Of a stretch of DNA of 64,000 nucleotides, positions 8,558 to 17,526 are shown in pieces (positions within the stretch are counted from its first letter, which is position 1; each line of letters begins with the position of its first letter). The notes under the pieces were generated by a model. It had not been told where the DNA came from. It saw nothing but the letters and a program-made list of their open reading frames with translations, and ran no database searches. The position numbers and the translations under genes are program-made. Origin of the DNA: Nitrospirales bacterium (GTDB lineage: Bacteria > Nitrospirota > Nitrospiria > Nitrospirales > UBA8639); assembly GCA_021603905.1 (NCBI GenBank), contig BQIU01000006.1:1-64000 (forward strand), given 5' to 3'.

Positions 8558-9214
8558 ATGTTTAGTGGTATAGTCGAAGAAATGGGCGCGGTCAAGTCTG
8601 TGCAAAAAGGACTGCATGGGACTCGGCTGTCGATACTGGCAGCAACGATTCTTGAAGACATCCATATAGGAGAAAGCGTGAGTATTTCCGGTGCCTGTCT
8701 GACGGTGACGGATTTTGGAGCACAAGATTTTGCGGTGGATGTCTCTCCTGAAACACTGAACATCACAACACTTGGTACCACCAGTGTTGGCACTCCAGTG
8801 AATCTTGAGCGTGCGATGAAACTGAATGAACGTATTGGTGGTCATCTCGTCACCGGTCATGTCGATGGGGTTGGGACAATTCGACGGAGGGAACAAGACG
8901 GGAATGCAATTCAATTGACGATTGAGGTCCCAGATTCAATTGCACGGTACTGTGTCAAAAAAGGATCAATAACTGTAGAAGGGATCAGTCTCACCATTAA
9001 TGACGTCTCAGATAATTCCTTTGCCGTTACGATTATTCCACATACCGCTAAAGTTACGACGATGGGCTTAAAGCAAATTGGTGATTCAGTCAATCTTGAA
9101 ACAGATTTAATTGGAAAGTATGTCGAACGCCTGCTTCAATCAAGCGGAAAAACTTCCGTTCAATCCACTCCGGTCATCAATCGCGATTATCTACAAAAGC
9201 GCGGTCTCATCTAG
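8558..9214 (+). CDS. ribE: Riboflavin synthase, alpha subunit
   Basis: This 218-residue protein has the two lumazine-binding repeats of riboflavin synthase. The first starts with MFSGIVEEMG and includes SVSISGACLTVTD; the second includes GGHLVTGHVDGVG and SITVEGISLTINDV. The enzyme dismutates two molecules of 6,7-dimethyl-8-ribityllumazine to riboflavin and the pyrimidinedione precursor, as the last step of vitamin B2 synthesis in the cytosol. Length is normal for the family. Other rib genes are not in the window, and no FMN riboswitch is seen in the short upstream spacer. Confidence 0.95.
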   Translation: MFSGIVEEMGAVKSVQKGLHGTRLSILAATILEDIHIGESVSISGACLTVTDFGAQDFAVDVSPETLNITTLGTTSVGTPVNLERAMKLNERIGGHLVTGHVDGVGTIRRREQDGNAIQLTIEVPDSIARYCVKKGSITVEGISLTINDVSDNSFAVTIIPHTAKVTTMGLKQIGDSVNLETDLIGKYVERLLQSSGKTSVQSTPVINRDYLQKRGLI

Positions 9215-9230
9215 GTCACATCTGATTATC

Positions 9231-9386
9231 ATGTTTCGTGATCGTCCATTACTTCGACTGTTTCTGTTTATCACGACGTTTATTGTTATCGTTCCGATTG
9301 TGTTGTGGGGAGTCGTTCAATGTTATGAAGTGATCTGTTCTTCGTGCGAATGCTGTGAAGGATTGCCAAGGCCACAGCGACAGTGA
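9231..9386 (+). CDS. Small cysteine-rich membrane protein, 51 residues
   Basis: It starts 16 bases after ribE. A basic N-terminus (FRDRPLLR) leads into one hydrophobic helix of about 20 residues. A short tail follows with five cysteines close together (CYEVICSSCECC), a likely metal-binding or redox cluster. The frame continues open upstream inside ribE, but ATG 9231 is the sensible start. I do not recognise a family. The tight spacing suggests cotranscription with ribE; the helix and cysteine pattern argue against a chance frame. Confidence 0.5.
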   Translation: MFRDRPLLRLFLFITTFIVIVPIVLWGVVQCYEVICSSCECCEGLPRPQRQ

Positions 9387-9410
9387 TCTTGGCCATGAAG
9401 TGGATGCCGG

Positions 9411-10055
9411 TTACAGTGACTTTTGCAATTTTCGAGCTTGATAGCGCCAACTTGTTTCACAGGCCCGATAATATTCGGTCGCTTGTTGATAGCGAAGCTT
9501 TTCCTGCTCAGTCAATTTTGCCGGTTCGATGACCTCAACAAGTTTCTTATATCGTTGAAAATATTGATGACAGCTTCGATAATCTTTTTTATGAAACGCA
9601 ATATAGCCCATATACACCAGGGCATTGTAGTCGTTCGGCTTCACGGTTAAGACGTTGGTGTACGCGAACTCTGCCTCGCCCAATTGCCCAAGTCCCATAT
9701 GAACTGTACCGAGCCAACTTTCAACTTGATAGTTGTTCGGGGTTAATTCTCGAGATCGTTCTAAGTGTGTTAAGCTTTCCTGTCGATTTCCAACATGATA
9801 ATTCGCTTCGCCAAGCATGAGATGGACATGCGCATCGTCTGGTTGTAACGTTGCTGCTAAATTAAGTTTCTCAATCGCTTGCAAAAATTTTTTCTCTAGT
9901 CCCAACAATCTTCCCTCTGTTTTGAGCTGTTGAAATGTTGATTCGTTCGAGACTCCATGAACGGTCTCTCCAATTGAGACGTCAGGTGCGTTCGTACATG
10001 ACAGAAGCATTGTGGCCATGCCAAAAATGCAAGAGATTTTTGCAATATGGAACAT
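9411..10055 (-). CDS. TPR-repeat lipoprotein
   Basis: A 214-residue protein with a lipoprotein signal (lipobox LLSC, Cys near residue 20) followed by at least three tetratricopeptide repeats. Examples are LEKKFLQAIEKLNLAATLQPDD, VGNRQESLTHLERSRELTPNN and LGQLGEAEFAYTNVLTVKPND. TPR lipoproteins usually act as scaffolds at the inner face of the outer membrane, for example in secretion or envelope assembly. The spacing of the repeats resembles PilF/PilW-type pilotins, but no pilus genes are nearby, so I give no specific function. Confidence 0.8.
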   Translation of the reverse strand: MFHIAKISCIFGMATMLLSCTNAPDVSIGETVHGVSNESTFQQLKTEGRLLGLEKKFLQAIEKLNLAATLQPDDAHVHLMLGEANYHVGNRQESLTHLERSRELTPNNYQVESWLGTVHMGLGQLGEAEFAYTNVLTVKPNDYNALVYMGYIAFHKKDYRSCHQYFQRYKKLVEVIEPAKLTEQEKLRYQQATEYYRACETSWRYQARKLQKSL

Positions 10056-10706
10056 GTGTGGCTCTTTTCAATTGAGATGATAAGTTGACCGCCAACAAAG
10101 TCGTTGGCGAAATGGACTGTGCCAGGAACTCAATCGGCAGATGTCGTTAAGGCAAGAATAATGTGATAGCTCTAGGCAGGGCTATACCCCATTTGGGTAG
10201 GTGCGGTGAGAGTTTACAGAAACTGACAAGACGTCATAGGAAAGAAACTGAAGGGCATGACAAAAGTCAATTAAACTATATAAAATTGTGTCCGTCAGGA
10301 AGGAAAACTGTGGAGCTCGTCCAATGCAGAAGGATAGGGGGGAGAGTGGTTTCTGAATTTCCCATACATGCTTCGATAGGCAAACGTGTTCCGGGTTACT
10401 AGCTGTTACAGCCCATACGTGTTGTGTGTAGGCCTAACGTTCATAGAATTACTTAGATCCAAAATCCTGTGAATCTCCACGATCTGTTTTTCTTGAGTCG
10501 TCGAGTAGAGATTTCTTCAGTCGCAAAAGATTAACATCCATGAGTCGGATCACCGAATCACGCACACAGGCAGTTGTCTACCAGGCCTTTGATAAGTCCT
10601 TCAAATGCCTGAGACAAACGATCGGATACAATTATTGTGCAAGTCTCTTTTATTCTTACGAACAATCTTGTTGCAGTGAGAAGACAAAAAGACTTTTCGC
10701 CATAGC
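10056..10706. other. Gene-free 651-bp spacer
   Basis: No frame here looks like a real protein; the longest (10163-10402, plus strand) has low-complexity basic composition and no ribosome site. The segment lies downstream of the large sensor kinase and upstream of the TPR lipoprotein, both minus strand, so it must carry the transcript end of the kai operon and the TPR promoter. I could not point to either with confidence. Confidence 0.4.
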
Positions 10707-13700
10707 TTAGGCGTTTGGACGACTCTGAAAAGCGCTACGGATTGCTTCAGACAATTCATTCGCAACGCTTCCTTTGCTGATATATTTCATAGCCCCGGCA
10801 TCATACAGGGAGGCTTCAAGTTGGGAATCCTCGTGGACTGACAGACCGATAACCGACACCGTGGGATAGTTATGCGTAATAATCTTGGAAGCTTCAATGC
10901 CATTCATAATTGGCATGTTGATATCCATAATCACGATGTCTGGACATTCGACTTCTTTGACAAATTGAATGGCTTCTTTGCCATTTGTGGCTTCACCCAC
11001 CACATGGAAATCTTTATGATTTTCCAGTAGAGTGCGAACACCTTGGCGTACGAGTGCGTGATCATCCACAAGAAGAATTCGAATGGTTTGAGAATTTGGT
11101 CGTTGTTGCGTATTTCGCAGTACGTGATCTGATGGAGCTGAGGAATGGCTGGTGTAAGCATCGTCAGTATATATCCAATCAGTTGGAACCATGACCTGAG
11201 CTCGTGTTCCTTGGCCTGGGGCAGATTCTATTTCTAAACGACCATCGATGGCTTCCAACCGTTCTCGAATACTAAATAAACCATATTTGCCGGTGTGAGT
11301 GTGTTTCGTCTCCTGCGCTGAAGGATGAAATCCGACGCCTCTGTCTAGGACCATGACTTGGATGTATTCTTTCCTATCTCCTTGGATAGAAACAATCGCA
11401 TCGGGGACGCCCGCATGTTTTACAATATTAAAGAGGAGCTCGCGCACGGATTGATACACCAGTACGGCTTTATCTTCAGGAAGCTGAATCGTGTAATCGT
11501 TGTCCAGCACCTGAACGTGAAGGCCATGGCGGACCATTTGTTCTCCAAGCCATCGCAGGGCTGCCACTAATCCGAATTCGTAAAGAATCGTTGGACTGAG
11601 CTCGGCTATTAAGGTTCGAGTGTAGGTGAGGGATTCAGCGAGAATATCATCTATATCTTTCAGGCCAGATAAGGATGTACTACGCTGCATCTCCTGATTC
11701 ACCTGAGAAACTTTCATGCGGCAGACCACAAGCAGTTGTGCTAAGTAGTCATGAAGTTCTGTGGCAAGCCGTCTTCGCTCTCGTTGTTCTGTCAACGCTA
11801 GCTCAGTGGCCATGGTGCGCAAATGTGTTTGGTAATTGCTTAAGGCAAGGGTACGGTCTGCGACACGCTGTTCCAAGGTTTCATTCAGTTCCTTTAGTTC
11901 CCGCTCGGCTTGTTTCCTATTCGTAATGTCGGTAGCCACACCACAAAGGGCATACGGTTTACCATTTGAATCAAACAAGGGGAATTTGATGGAGATATAC
12001 GTATGTATGGCCCCACTGTGCATGACTGATTCTTCAAATTCCATCGGTATGAGGGTGTCGAGGACCTTCTGGTCGTTTTCGCGCAAAGTCTTTGCGATCG
12101 AGTTGGGAAATAACTCATAATCGGTTCGACCGATAATCTGTTCGGGAGGTAAGCGAAAGATCATTTCAAGTTGTTTATTGAGGAGACGGTAGTGTCCGCT
12201 CAAATCCTTCAGAAATACAATTGCCGGTGAGTGGTCTAAAATGGCTTGAAGTCGGTGTTCACTTTCTCGCAGGGCCTGTTCAACATGATGTTGCTCTGAG
12301 ATATCTCGCTCAATGGCAGAACTACCGATGAGTTGATTCATTGCATCATGAATCGGTGAAATCGTTAATGAAACATGTACGTGTGTTCCATCCCGCTTTT
12401 TCCGTTCCGTTTTCCATGAAGTGACGGCTTCTCCATTCCGAAGCTTTTCAAAAATGCGGGGGAGTTCATGTTCGTATCCACTCGGAAGAAGACGAGAATA
12501 GTGTTCGCCTAGTATCTCATCTGAGGAATAGCCATATAATTTTTCCGCTCCCTTGTTCCAACTGGTGATCGTGCCATCTAAGGTGGCGCCAATAATGGCA
12601 TCTTGTGACGATTGAACAAGAAATGCAAGTTGAGCCAACTGTGCTTCAGTCCGTTTCCGTTCCTCAAGTTCGTTTTGCGCTGATTGATACAAATTGGCAT
12701 TATCAATGGCGATGGCGGCTTGAGCGGCAATCCCTTTAATAATGTCTTCATCCTGTACGGTAAACATGGCGGTTTGAGAATGTCCGAAGAATAAACCACC
12801 TAAAACCATTCCATTTCGTGATATGACGGGGACGCCGAGATAGCTGCGAACCGGGAGATGGCCTTGGGGCATGCCGTAGTGCGGAGCCATTTTTCCATAT
12901 CGTTGATCTTGAGTGACGTCGTCCAAACGAATGATGCGCTCTCCGCGAAAGGTTGGTCCAAACAATTCTGTATTTCTTGGCATCGGAAAATTTTGAAATG
13001 CTTCACGAGGAACACCGGAAATAGAAAAGAGATCATAAGATTCTCCCTTCTCATTGATTTGAGTGTAAAAGAATGCACCAAACTCAGCTCCGATAAGCTC
13101 TGTGCACGCATCCGTTACGGCTTGAATTAACCGTTGTAGATCAAGTTCAGCCACCAGAGAACTGCCTATCCGATTTACGGCTTCAAGGGTATGAGTCTGC
13201 TGCAGAAGTCGGACCTGAGATTGCTTTCTCTCGATAGCAATGGCGATGGATTTCGATGTCAGTGAGAGTAATTGACGTTCGCTATTGGTGGGGAGGCGTG
13301 GTGAACTATAATAGAGTGCAAACGTACCAAGCACGTGGCTTCGATGACTGAGTATGGGAGTCGACCAGCAGGCTCGCAAGCCATGTGAAAGAGCGAGATC
13401 CTTATACTCCCGCCAGTTTGAATCGTCTGCAATACTTTCTGTATACACTGTGTCGCCACGATAAGCTGCCACTCCGCACGATCCGGCTGCGGGTCCAATC
13501 GCCAATCCATCTGTCGCTTGACGATATTCTGGAGGCAATGACGGTCCAGCCCCGTAACGAAGATGACGACCATCCTGATCAAGAAGAAGAATTGAAGCGA
13601 GAAGTGATTTTTCCGCTTGCTTTTCGAGCAGTAAACACAACTGATTCAACATCTCGGTAAGTGGCATCTCTTTAACCACTAGTTCCAACAAGTGATTATG

Positions 13701-14636
13701 ATAAAGGGCGAGGTTTTCAGTCTGTTTTTGTTGGGTGAGATCAACCAGGGTAATGACGCAACCAATGATGTGTCCGGTATCATCACGTAAAGACCGACCG
13801 CTCATGAGAAGGTCAAATGTTTTGTCATCTTCTAGTTCGAGTCGAACGTCAATGCCTTGAACAGATGTGCCGACAAGAAGTTGGTCTATGAGACTGCTCG
13901 CTTGAGTTAAATTATGTTTCTCTGATTTTTTGTCGTCTGTCCCATTTGAAAATTTCAAAGGAAACATATGATCAAACGGCTGGAACAAATAATATTTTGA
14001 ACAAAGACGATTGGAGGCAGTACTGGCTCGAATAATTCTTCCCGTATGGTCACATACGATAATCGCTTCTCCAGTCTGCTCGAGAATCGATCGTGAGAGT
14101 TTTTCTTCCGTCAAAATTCGCTCATGCTGTTTTCGTTCTGTCAAATCGGTCAGAATGGTGCAAAAAACCCTGGAGTCGGAAAGTTGAATAGATGTGATGC
14201 TTATATACACGGGAAGCGTGCCATGCTCTCGCACCTGTAACGTGAGCTCGTTTGTTTGAGAATGAGACTGAGATAGGGGGAGTTGTTCGAGAAAAGAAGA
14301 TTGGTCTTTTTCCAGAAGGCAATCCTGAAACGGCAATCCCAGAAGACTGTCACTGGATTGAGCGACCATTTGCGCAAAGGTCGTATTGCAATGAAGAATG
14401 ATTCCGTCAATATCCATGACCACGGCACCCTGTGCCATATCATCGACGATTCGACGATAAAGGTGATCGGCCGTTGTGAGTGTATAGACTTGTTCTCCAC
14501 CATCCTTTTCAACAACTAACGCATCCACTGCACCTGTCCGAATCGCCTCTAGCGTGTCCTCCGCTTCTTGAAGTCTTTGGCGAAGTCTGTCTTCTTCAAT
14601 GGATTGAGGAGAACGCTTATCGGATTTATGTTTCAT
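10707..14636 (-). CDS. Large multi-PAS/GAF sensor histidine kinase with C-terminal receiver domain
   Basis: The 1309 residues order as: coiled-coil start, PAS (about 55-170), PAS (180-300), GAF (315-475), GAF (490-655), PAS (665-790), PAS (790-910), coiled coil, HisKA_3 dimerisation/phosphoacceptor domain (His in TELHDYLAQLL), HATPase, then a NarL-type receiver (ILLVDDHALVRQG, Asp in IVIMDINMP, Lys in YISKG). There are no membrane spans, so it is cytosolic. HisKA_3 plus NarL-type receiver points to the NarX/NarL class, but the receiver has no helix-turn-helix, so output must pass to a partner. It is the last gene of an operon with kaiC and two kaiB genes, 34 bases after the second kaiB. It is therefore a candidate clock input or output kinase, in place of SasA/CikA. 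Confidence 0.9.
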   Translation of the reverse strand: MKHKSDKRSPQSIEEDRLRQRLQEAEDTLEAIRTGAVDALVVEKDGGEQVYTLTTADHLYRRIVDDMAQGAVVMDIDGIILHCNTTFAQMVAQSSDSLLGLPFQDCLLEKDQSSFLEQLPLSQSHSQTNELTLQVREHGTLPVYISITSIQLSDSRVFCTILTDLTERKQHERILTEEKLSRSILEQTGEAIIVCDHTGRIIRASTASNRLCSKYYLFQPFDHMFPLKFSNGTDDKKSEKHNLTQASSLIDQLLVGTSVQGIDVRLELEDDKTFDLLMSGRSLRDDTGHIIGCVITLVDLTQQKQTENLALYHNHLLELVVKEMPLTEMLNQLCLLLEKQAEKSLLASILLLDQDGRHLRYGAGPSLPPEYRQATDGLAIGPAAGSCGVAAYRGDTVYTESIADDSNWREYKDLALSHGLRACWSTPILSHRSHVLGTFALYYSSPRLPTNSERQLLSLTSKSIAIAIERKQSQVRLLQQTHTLEAVNRIGSSLVAELDLQRLIQAVTDACTELIGAEFGAFFYTQINEKGESYDLFSISGVPREAFQNFPMPRNTELFGPTFRGERIIRLDDVTQDQRYGKMAPHYGMPQGHLPVRSYLGVPVISRNGMVLGGLFFGHSQTAMFTVQDEDIIKGIAAQAAIAIDNANLYQSAQNELEERKRTEAQLAQLAFLVQSSQDAIIGATLDGTITSWNKGAEKLYGYSSDEILGEHYSRLLPSGYEHELPRIFEKLRNGEAVTSWKTERKKRDGTHVHVSLTISPIHDAMNQLIGSSAIERDISEQHHVEQALRESEHRLQAILDHSPAIVFLKDLSGHYRLLNKQLEMIFRLPPEQIIGRTDYELFPNSIAKTLRENDQKVLDTLIPMEFEESVMHSGAIHTYISIKFPLFDSNGKPYALCGVATDITNRKQAERELKELNETLEQRVADRTLALSNYQTHLRTMATELALTEQRERRRLATELHDYLAQLLVVCRMKVSQVNQEMQRSTSLSGLKDIDDILAESLTYTRTLIAELSPTILYEFGLVAALRWLGEQMVRHGLHVQVLDNDYTIQLPEDKAVLVYQSVRELLFNIVKHAGVPDAIVSIQGDRKEYIQVMVLDRGVGFHPSAQETKHTHTGKYGLFSIRERLEAIDGRLEIESAPGQGTRAQVMVPTDWIYTDDAYTSHSSAPSDHVLRNTQQRPNSQTIRILLVDDHALVRQGVRTLLENHKDFHVVGEATNGKEAIQFVKEVECPDIVIMDINMPIMNGIEASKIITHNYPTVSVIGLSVHEDSQLEASLYDAGAMKYISKGSVANELSEAIRSAFQSRPNA

Positions 14637-14670
14637 CGCACGACGAATTCAAGCAATTGTAGTGAGATCC

Positions 14671-15015
14671 TCAGTTGAGAGAATTTTCTGTTTCTAATGG
14701 CAATCCTAACGTACGAAGCACTCGGTGACTGTCGGACAGATCTCCAATAACTCGAGTCTGAGGACCAGGACGTTCCTTGACAAGTGTTGGTGCAGCAAGA
14801 ATGTGCTGTGCTCGTGCTAACGACGGTTGATGATATAAATCGATTATTTTAAGATCGCAGTTTTGAGGAAGGTACTTGTCGCAGATGGCGTGAATGTTTG
14901 CGATCGCACGAATGGAGCAATGTGTTGCGCCAGTGACGTACAGTCGGAGAAGGTACGGCAATGGTGTGGACCTACGAGATGACTGTTTCGAATATTTTGA
15001 GGGAATTTTGTTCAT
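14671..15015 (-). CDS. kaiB: KaiB-like protein (second copy)
   Basis: At 114 residues, it carries the KaiB thioredoxin-like fold after a basic leader of about 20 residues. Visible marks are YLLRLYVTGAT, the SIRAIANIHAICDKYLP helix, LKIIDLYHQPSLA, the cis-proline strand ILAAPTLVKERPGP, and RVIGDLSD. KaiB binds the CI ring of KaiC and switches fold in cyanobacteria. The copy differs clearly from the neighbouring kaiB in the leader and C-terminal end, so the pair is an old duplication rather than a recent one. It lies 15 bases after the first kaiB and 34 bases before the kinase. Confidence 0.9.
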   Translation of the reverse strand: MNKIPSKYSKQSSRRSTPLPYLLRLYVTGATHCSIRAIANIHAICDKYLPQNCDLKIIDLYHQPSLARAQHILAAPTLVKERPGPQTRVIGDLSDSHRVLRTLGLPLETENSLN

Positions 15016-15030
15016 AAGAATACAATCTTA

Positions 15031-15372
15031 CTATATTATCGTCGGGGCTTGCGAACGAAGTTGTAGTCCGATCAGCACCCGTTCCGTATTCGATAAATCA
15101 CCAATGATTCTACGTAAGGGAAGAGGCAATTTTCTGACAAGAGTCGGGATGGCGACGACTTGATCTTCGCGAGCCAATTCCGGCTTCTGTAATAGATCAA
15201 TGACTTCGATGGTATATTTTCCCTCCAAATGTTCTTGACAGATTTTTCGTAAATTGGAAATGGCCACAAGCGATTTTGGCGTTTGTCCTGCGACATATAA
15301 ACGCAGTTGGTAGAGATGGAATTTCTCCCCAATTTTTTTCCGTGTATGTGTTTGTTTGAGCTTTCTTCTCAT
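15031..15372 (-). CDS. kaiB: KaiB-like protein (first copy)
   Basis: A 113-residue KaiB with a lysine-rich start, then [55 protein letters not shown] and RVLIGLQL. It keeps the fold-switching layout of the family: an N-terminal thioredoxin half and a DLxxxPxLA turn before the switching half. It lies 101 bases after kaiC on the same strand and 15 bases before the second kaiB. With no kaiA seen, this resembles KaiBC systems of non-cyanobacteria, where timing or stress roles rather than a true circadian oscillator have been proposed. Confidence 0.92.
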   Translation of the reverse strand: MRRKLKQTHTRKKIGEKFHLYQLRLYVAGQTPKSLVAISNLRKICQEHLEGKYTIEVIDLLQKPELAREDQVVAIPTLVRKLPLPLRRIIGDLSNTERVLIGLQLRSQAPTII

Positions 15373-15473
15373 TTCGAAGGTCTCAGAGATCTTTTTGATG
15401 GATCATCCGAGTATGTGGCAATTCCGAGCGATGGTTGTCGAGAATGCATCATGTTTTCACGATCTTGAAGGAT

Positions 15474-17126
15474 CTATTCCGTTTGAACTTGCCTCGCTTG
15501 GATCTGACGTCGAAGAATAGCTTCTTCTTCTTCAAATTTTATCCGTAAGCTCGCCATTTGATGTTCGAAACCCTGACGTTTCTGGTTAAGCAGTCTGTCG
15601 AAATATTGGAGCTCTTCTTCTCGCTTTTGGGCTTCTGCCTGTTCGTGAGCTTCTTGCGTCAGCCTTGCTGTCCCGGTCAGCACCCCGTAAGGGCCCAGGT
15701 AAGCTTCTTTGAGCTGGATACCGTGAGGACTGAAGATAAATTCACGCAGTTGGTTGGAATGAGCGCTTCCTCGTGACTTCAGAATGAACAAGTTTCGATT
15801 TCGTTCTCCATTTGACTCGAGATTCGCCAGCGAGATCCAGGTATCGGCTAATGAGGAGATTCCTAAATTTGTCCGCTCATTCTCCTCTTCTACATGACTT
15901 AAATAGGTAAAGATGACCGTAATTTGTTGACTTTTGAGAAGATTCAGCATACGTAGCATGAGGGATTTCACCTCTTGCTGTGATCCAATCGAAATAAAAT
16001 CATTGATGGGATCCATGACAACCAGCTGTGGTTTAAGCGAAAGAATGCTCTGGTACATATTCATGAGATGCTTCTCCAGCCCAACGAGAGAAGGGCGTGA
16101 GGCTTGGAAACGCAGGAGATCTTTTTTGATCCATTTCTTTAAATCAAGGCCGATGGATCGCATGTTACGAATGAGTTGATGTTCTGATTCTTCAAATTGC
16201 AAATAGAGACTTTGCTCACCTCGTTGACATGACGCGTGAACAAAATGTGAAGCCAGACTAGTCTTTCCAGTGCCGGCTGTTCCAGAAATTAAAATCGTAC
16301 TCCCCCGATAGATTCCACCATCGAGAAACATCGTATCGAGAGACGGAACGCCAGTAGAGATCGTTTCATTGGATGCTTCATGATTCAATTTCAACGATGT
16401 CTCAGGAAAAACACATAGTCCATCCTTTTCAATAAGGAAGGGATATTCATTATTTCCGTGCGTGGTACCGCGATATTTCACGATTCGTAGACGGCGGGTG
16501 GACGTCTGTTCACGTATTCGATGATCGAGAAGAATTACACAATCCGAGACATATTCCTCTAACCCTTGTCGCGTCAATGATTTTTCACCTCGCTCGCCTG
16601 TCACGATCGAGGTCACGTGCTTTGTCTTGAGCCACTGAAAGAGTCGTCGTAACTCAGAGCGTAGAATAGCCTCATTGGAAAGTCCTCCAAAGAGTGCTTC
16701 GATGGTATCCAGGGCGACCCGCTTCGCTCCAATTGAATCGATTGAGTGTCCCAAACGCACAAACAACCCCTCGAGATCGTATTCGCCTGTCTCTTCGAAT
16801 TCGGTGGCTTCAATAGGGATATAATCAATGATGAGCTTTTTCCTACGCACAAGATCATTTAGGTCATAGCCTAGTGAACGGACGTTTTGGGTAAGTTCTT
16901 CAGCAGACTCCTCGAACGCTAAAAATACTCCAGATTCTTTAAATTTCATCACCCCATGGATCAAGAACTCCATCGCCAGTAAGGTCTTTCCGCATCCGGG
17001 AGTTCCGCATACTAGGGTTGTCCGACCATTGGGAAACCCTCCATTGGTAATTTCGTCTAGCCCTTGAATGCCTGTGGGGGCTTTTACCAATGTGCGCAAT
17101 GGGTGTTTCAAACTTTTTGTTTTCAT
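15474..17126 (-). CDS. kaiC: KaiC-like circadian clock ATPase
   Basis: With the ATG at 17126 the product is 550 residues, a double RecA-like KaiC. The CI domain has Walker A GTPGCGKT at 41-48 and catalytic EE at 72-73. The CII domain has GTAGTGKT at 282-289 and EE at 312-313. Aligning the CII phosphosite segment by eye, the cyanobacterial T426/S431/T432 trio appears as T419, S424 and S425, so autophosphorylation is plausible. The last 50 residues form a charged coiled coil. The frame is open up to an ATG at 17270, which would add 48 residues unlike KaiC; I prefer 17126 because homology begins there. It heads the kaiC-kaiB-kaiB-kinase operon. Confidence 0.92.
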   Translation of the reverse strand: MKTKSLKHPLRTLVKAPTGIQGLDEITNGGFPNGRTTLVCGTPGCGKTLLAMEFLIHGVMKFKESGVFLAFEESAEELTQNVRSLGYDLNDLVRRKKLIIDYIPIEATEFEETGEYDLEGLFVRLGHSIDSIGAKRVALDTIEALFGGLSNEAILRSELRRLFQWLKTKHVTSIVTGERGEKSLTRQGLEEYVSDCVILLDHRIREQTSTRRLRIVKYRGTTHGNNEYPFLIEKDGLCVFPETSLKLNHEASNETISTGVPSLDTMFLDGGIYRGSTILISGTAGTGKTSLASHFVHASCQRGEQSLYLQFEESEHQLIRNMRSIGLDLKKWIKKDLLRFQASRPSLVGLEKHLMNMYQSILSLKPQLVVMDPINDFISIGSQQEVKSLMLRMLNLLKSQQITVIFTYLSHVEEENERTNLGISSLADTWISLANLESNGERNRNLFILKSRGSAHSNQLREFIFSPHGIQLKEAYLGPYGVLTGTARLTQEAHEQAEAQKREEELQYFDRLLNQKRQGFEHQMASLRIKFEEEEAILRRQIQARQVQTE

Positions 17127-17270
17127 GTGTTGGTTCCGATAATCACTGTCAAGATGAACATAAATCCGGCATGAAAAGACGTCCTTGGCAATCTCTGAAG
17201 TACAGACGTTCTGATTGAATTTCTTCTCACATAACAATGATGGCGTTAGCGTTCCGAAAGAGCCTCGCAT

Positions 17271-17526
17271 GATAAAGCAATTCTCTTATATCTGTAAATG
17301 TTCTAGCAGAACGACAGATGTTGATGGCTTTTCCATGGTTCGAGAATACGGGGTGATTTTATCCTTGGACAAAACCCTGTTCTGTCGTTAATCTAATCCT
17401 GTGCGTGGAGATATGAAGTTATTTGCGTTGAAAGTTATTTCTCGCCATGCAATCAATGTATAGGCATGCTTATTGAACGTAATTCAATGGACGACGAACT
17501 CTTACTTATAAATATTGAGGATTTGA
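17271..17526. promoter_or_regulatory. Divergent intergenic region between kaiC and ppnN
   Basis: This AT-rich 256-bp spacer must carry promoters for both the kai operon (minus) and ppnN (plus). If kaiC starts at 17126, the kaiC leader adds about 145 bases more. No clear operator palindrome was found by eye. Confidence 0.45.

Noticed and set aside
10163-10402. 79-codon plus-strand open frame in the long spacer after the sensor kinase
   Set aside because: Low-complexity basic composition, no ribosome site, no family pattern; probably chance.
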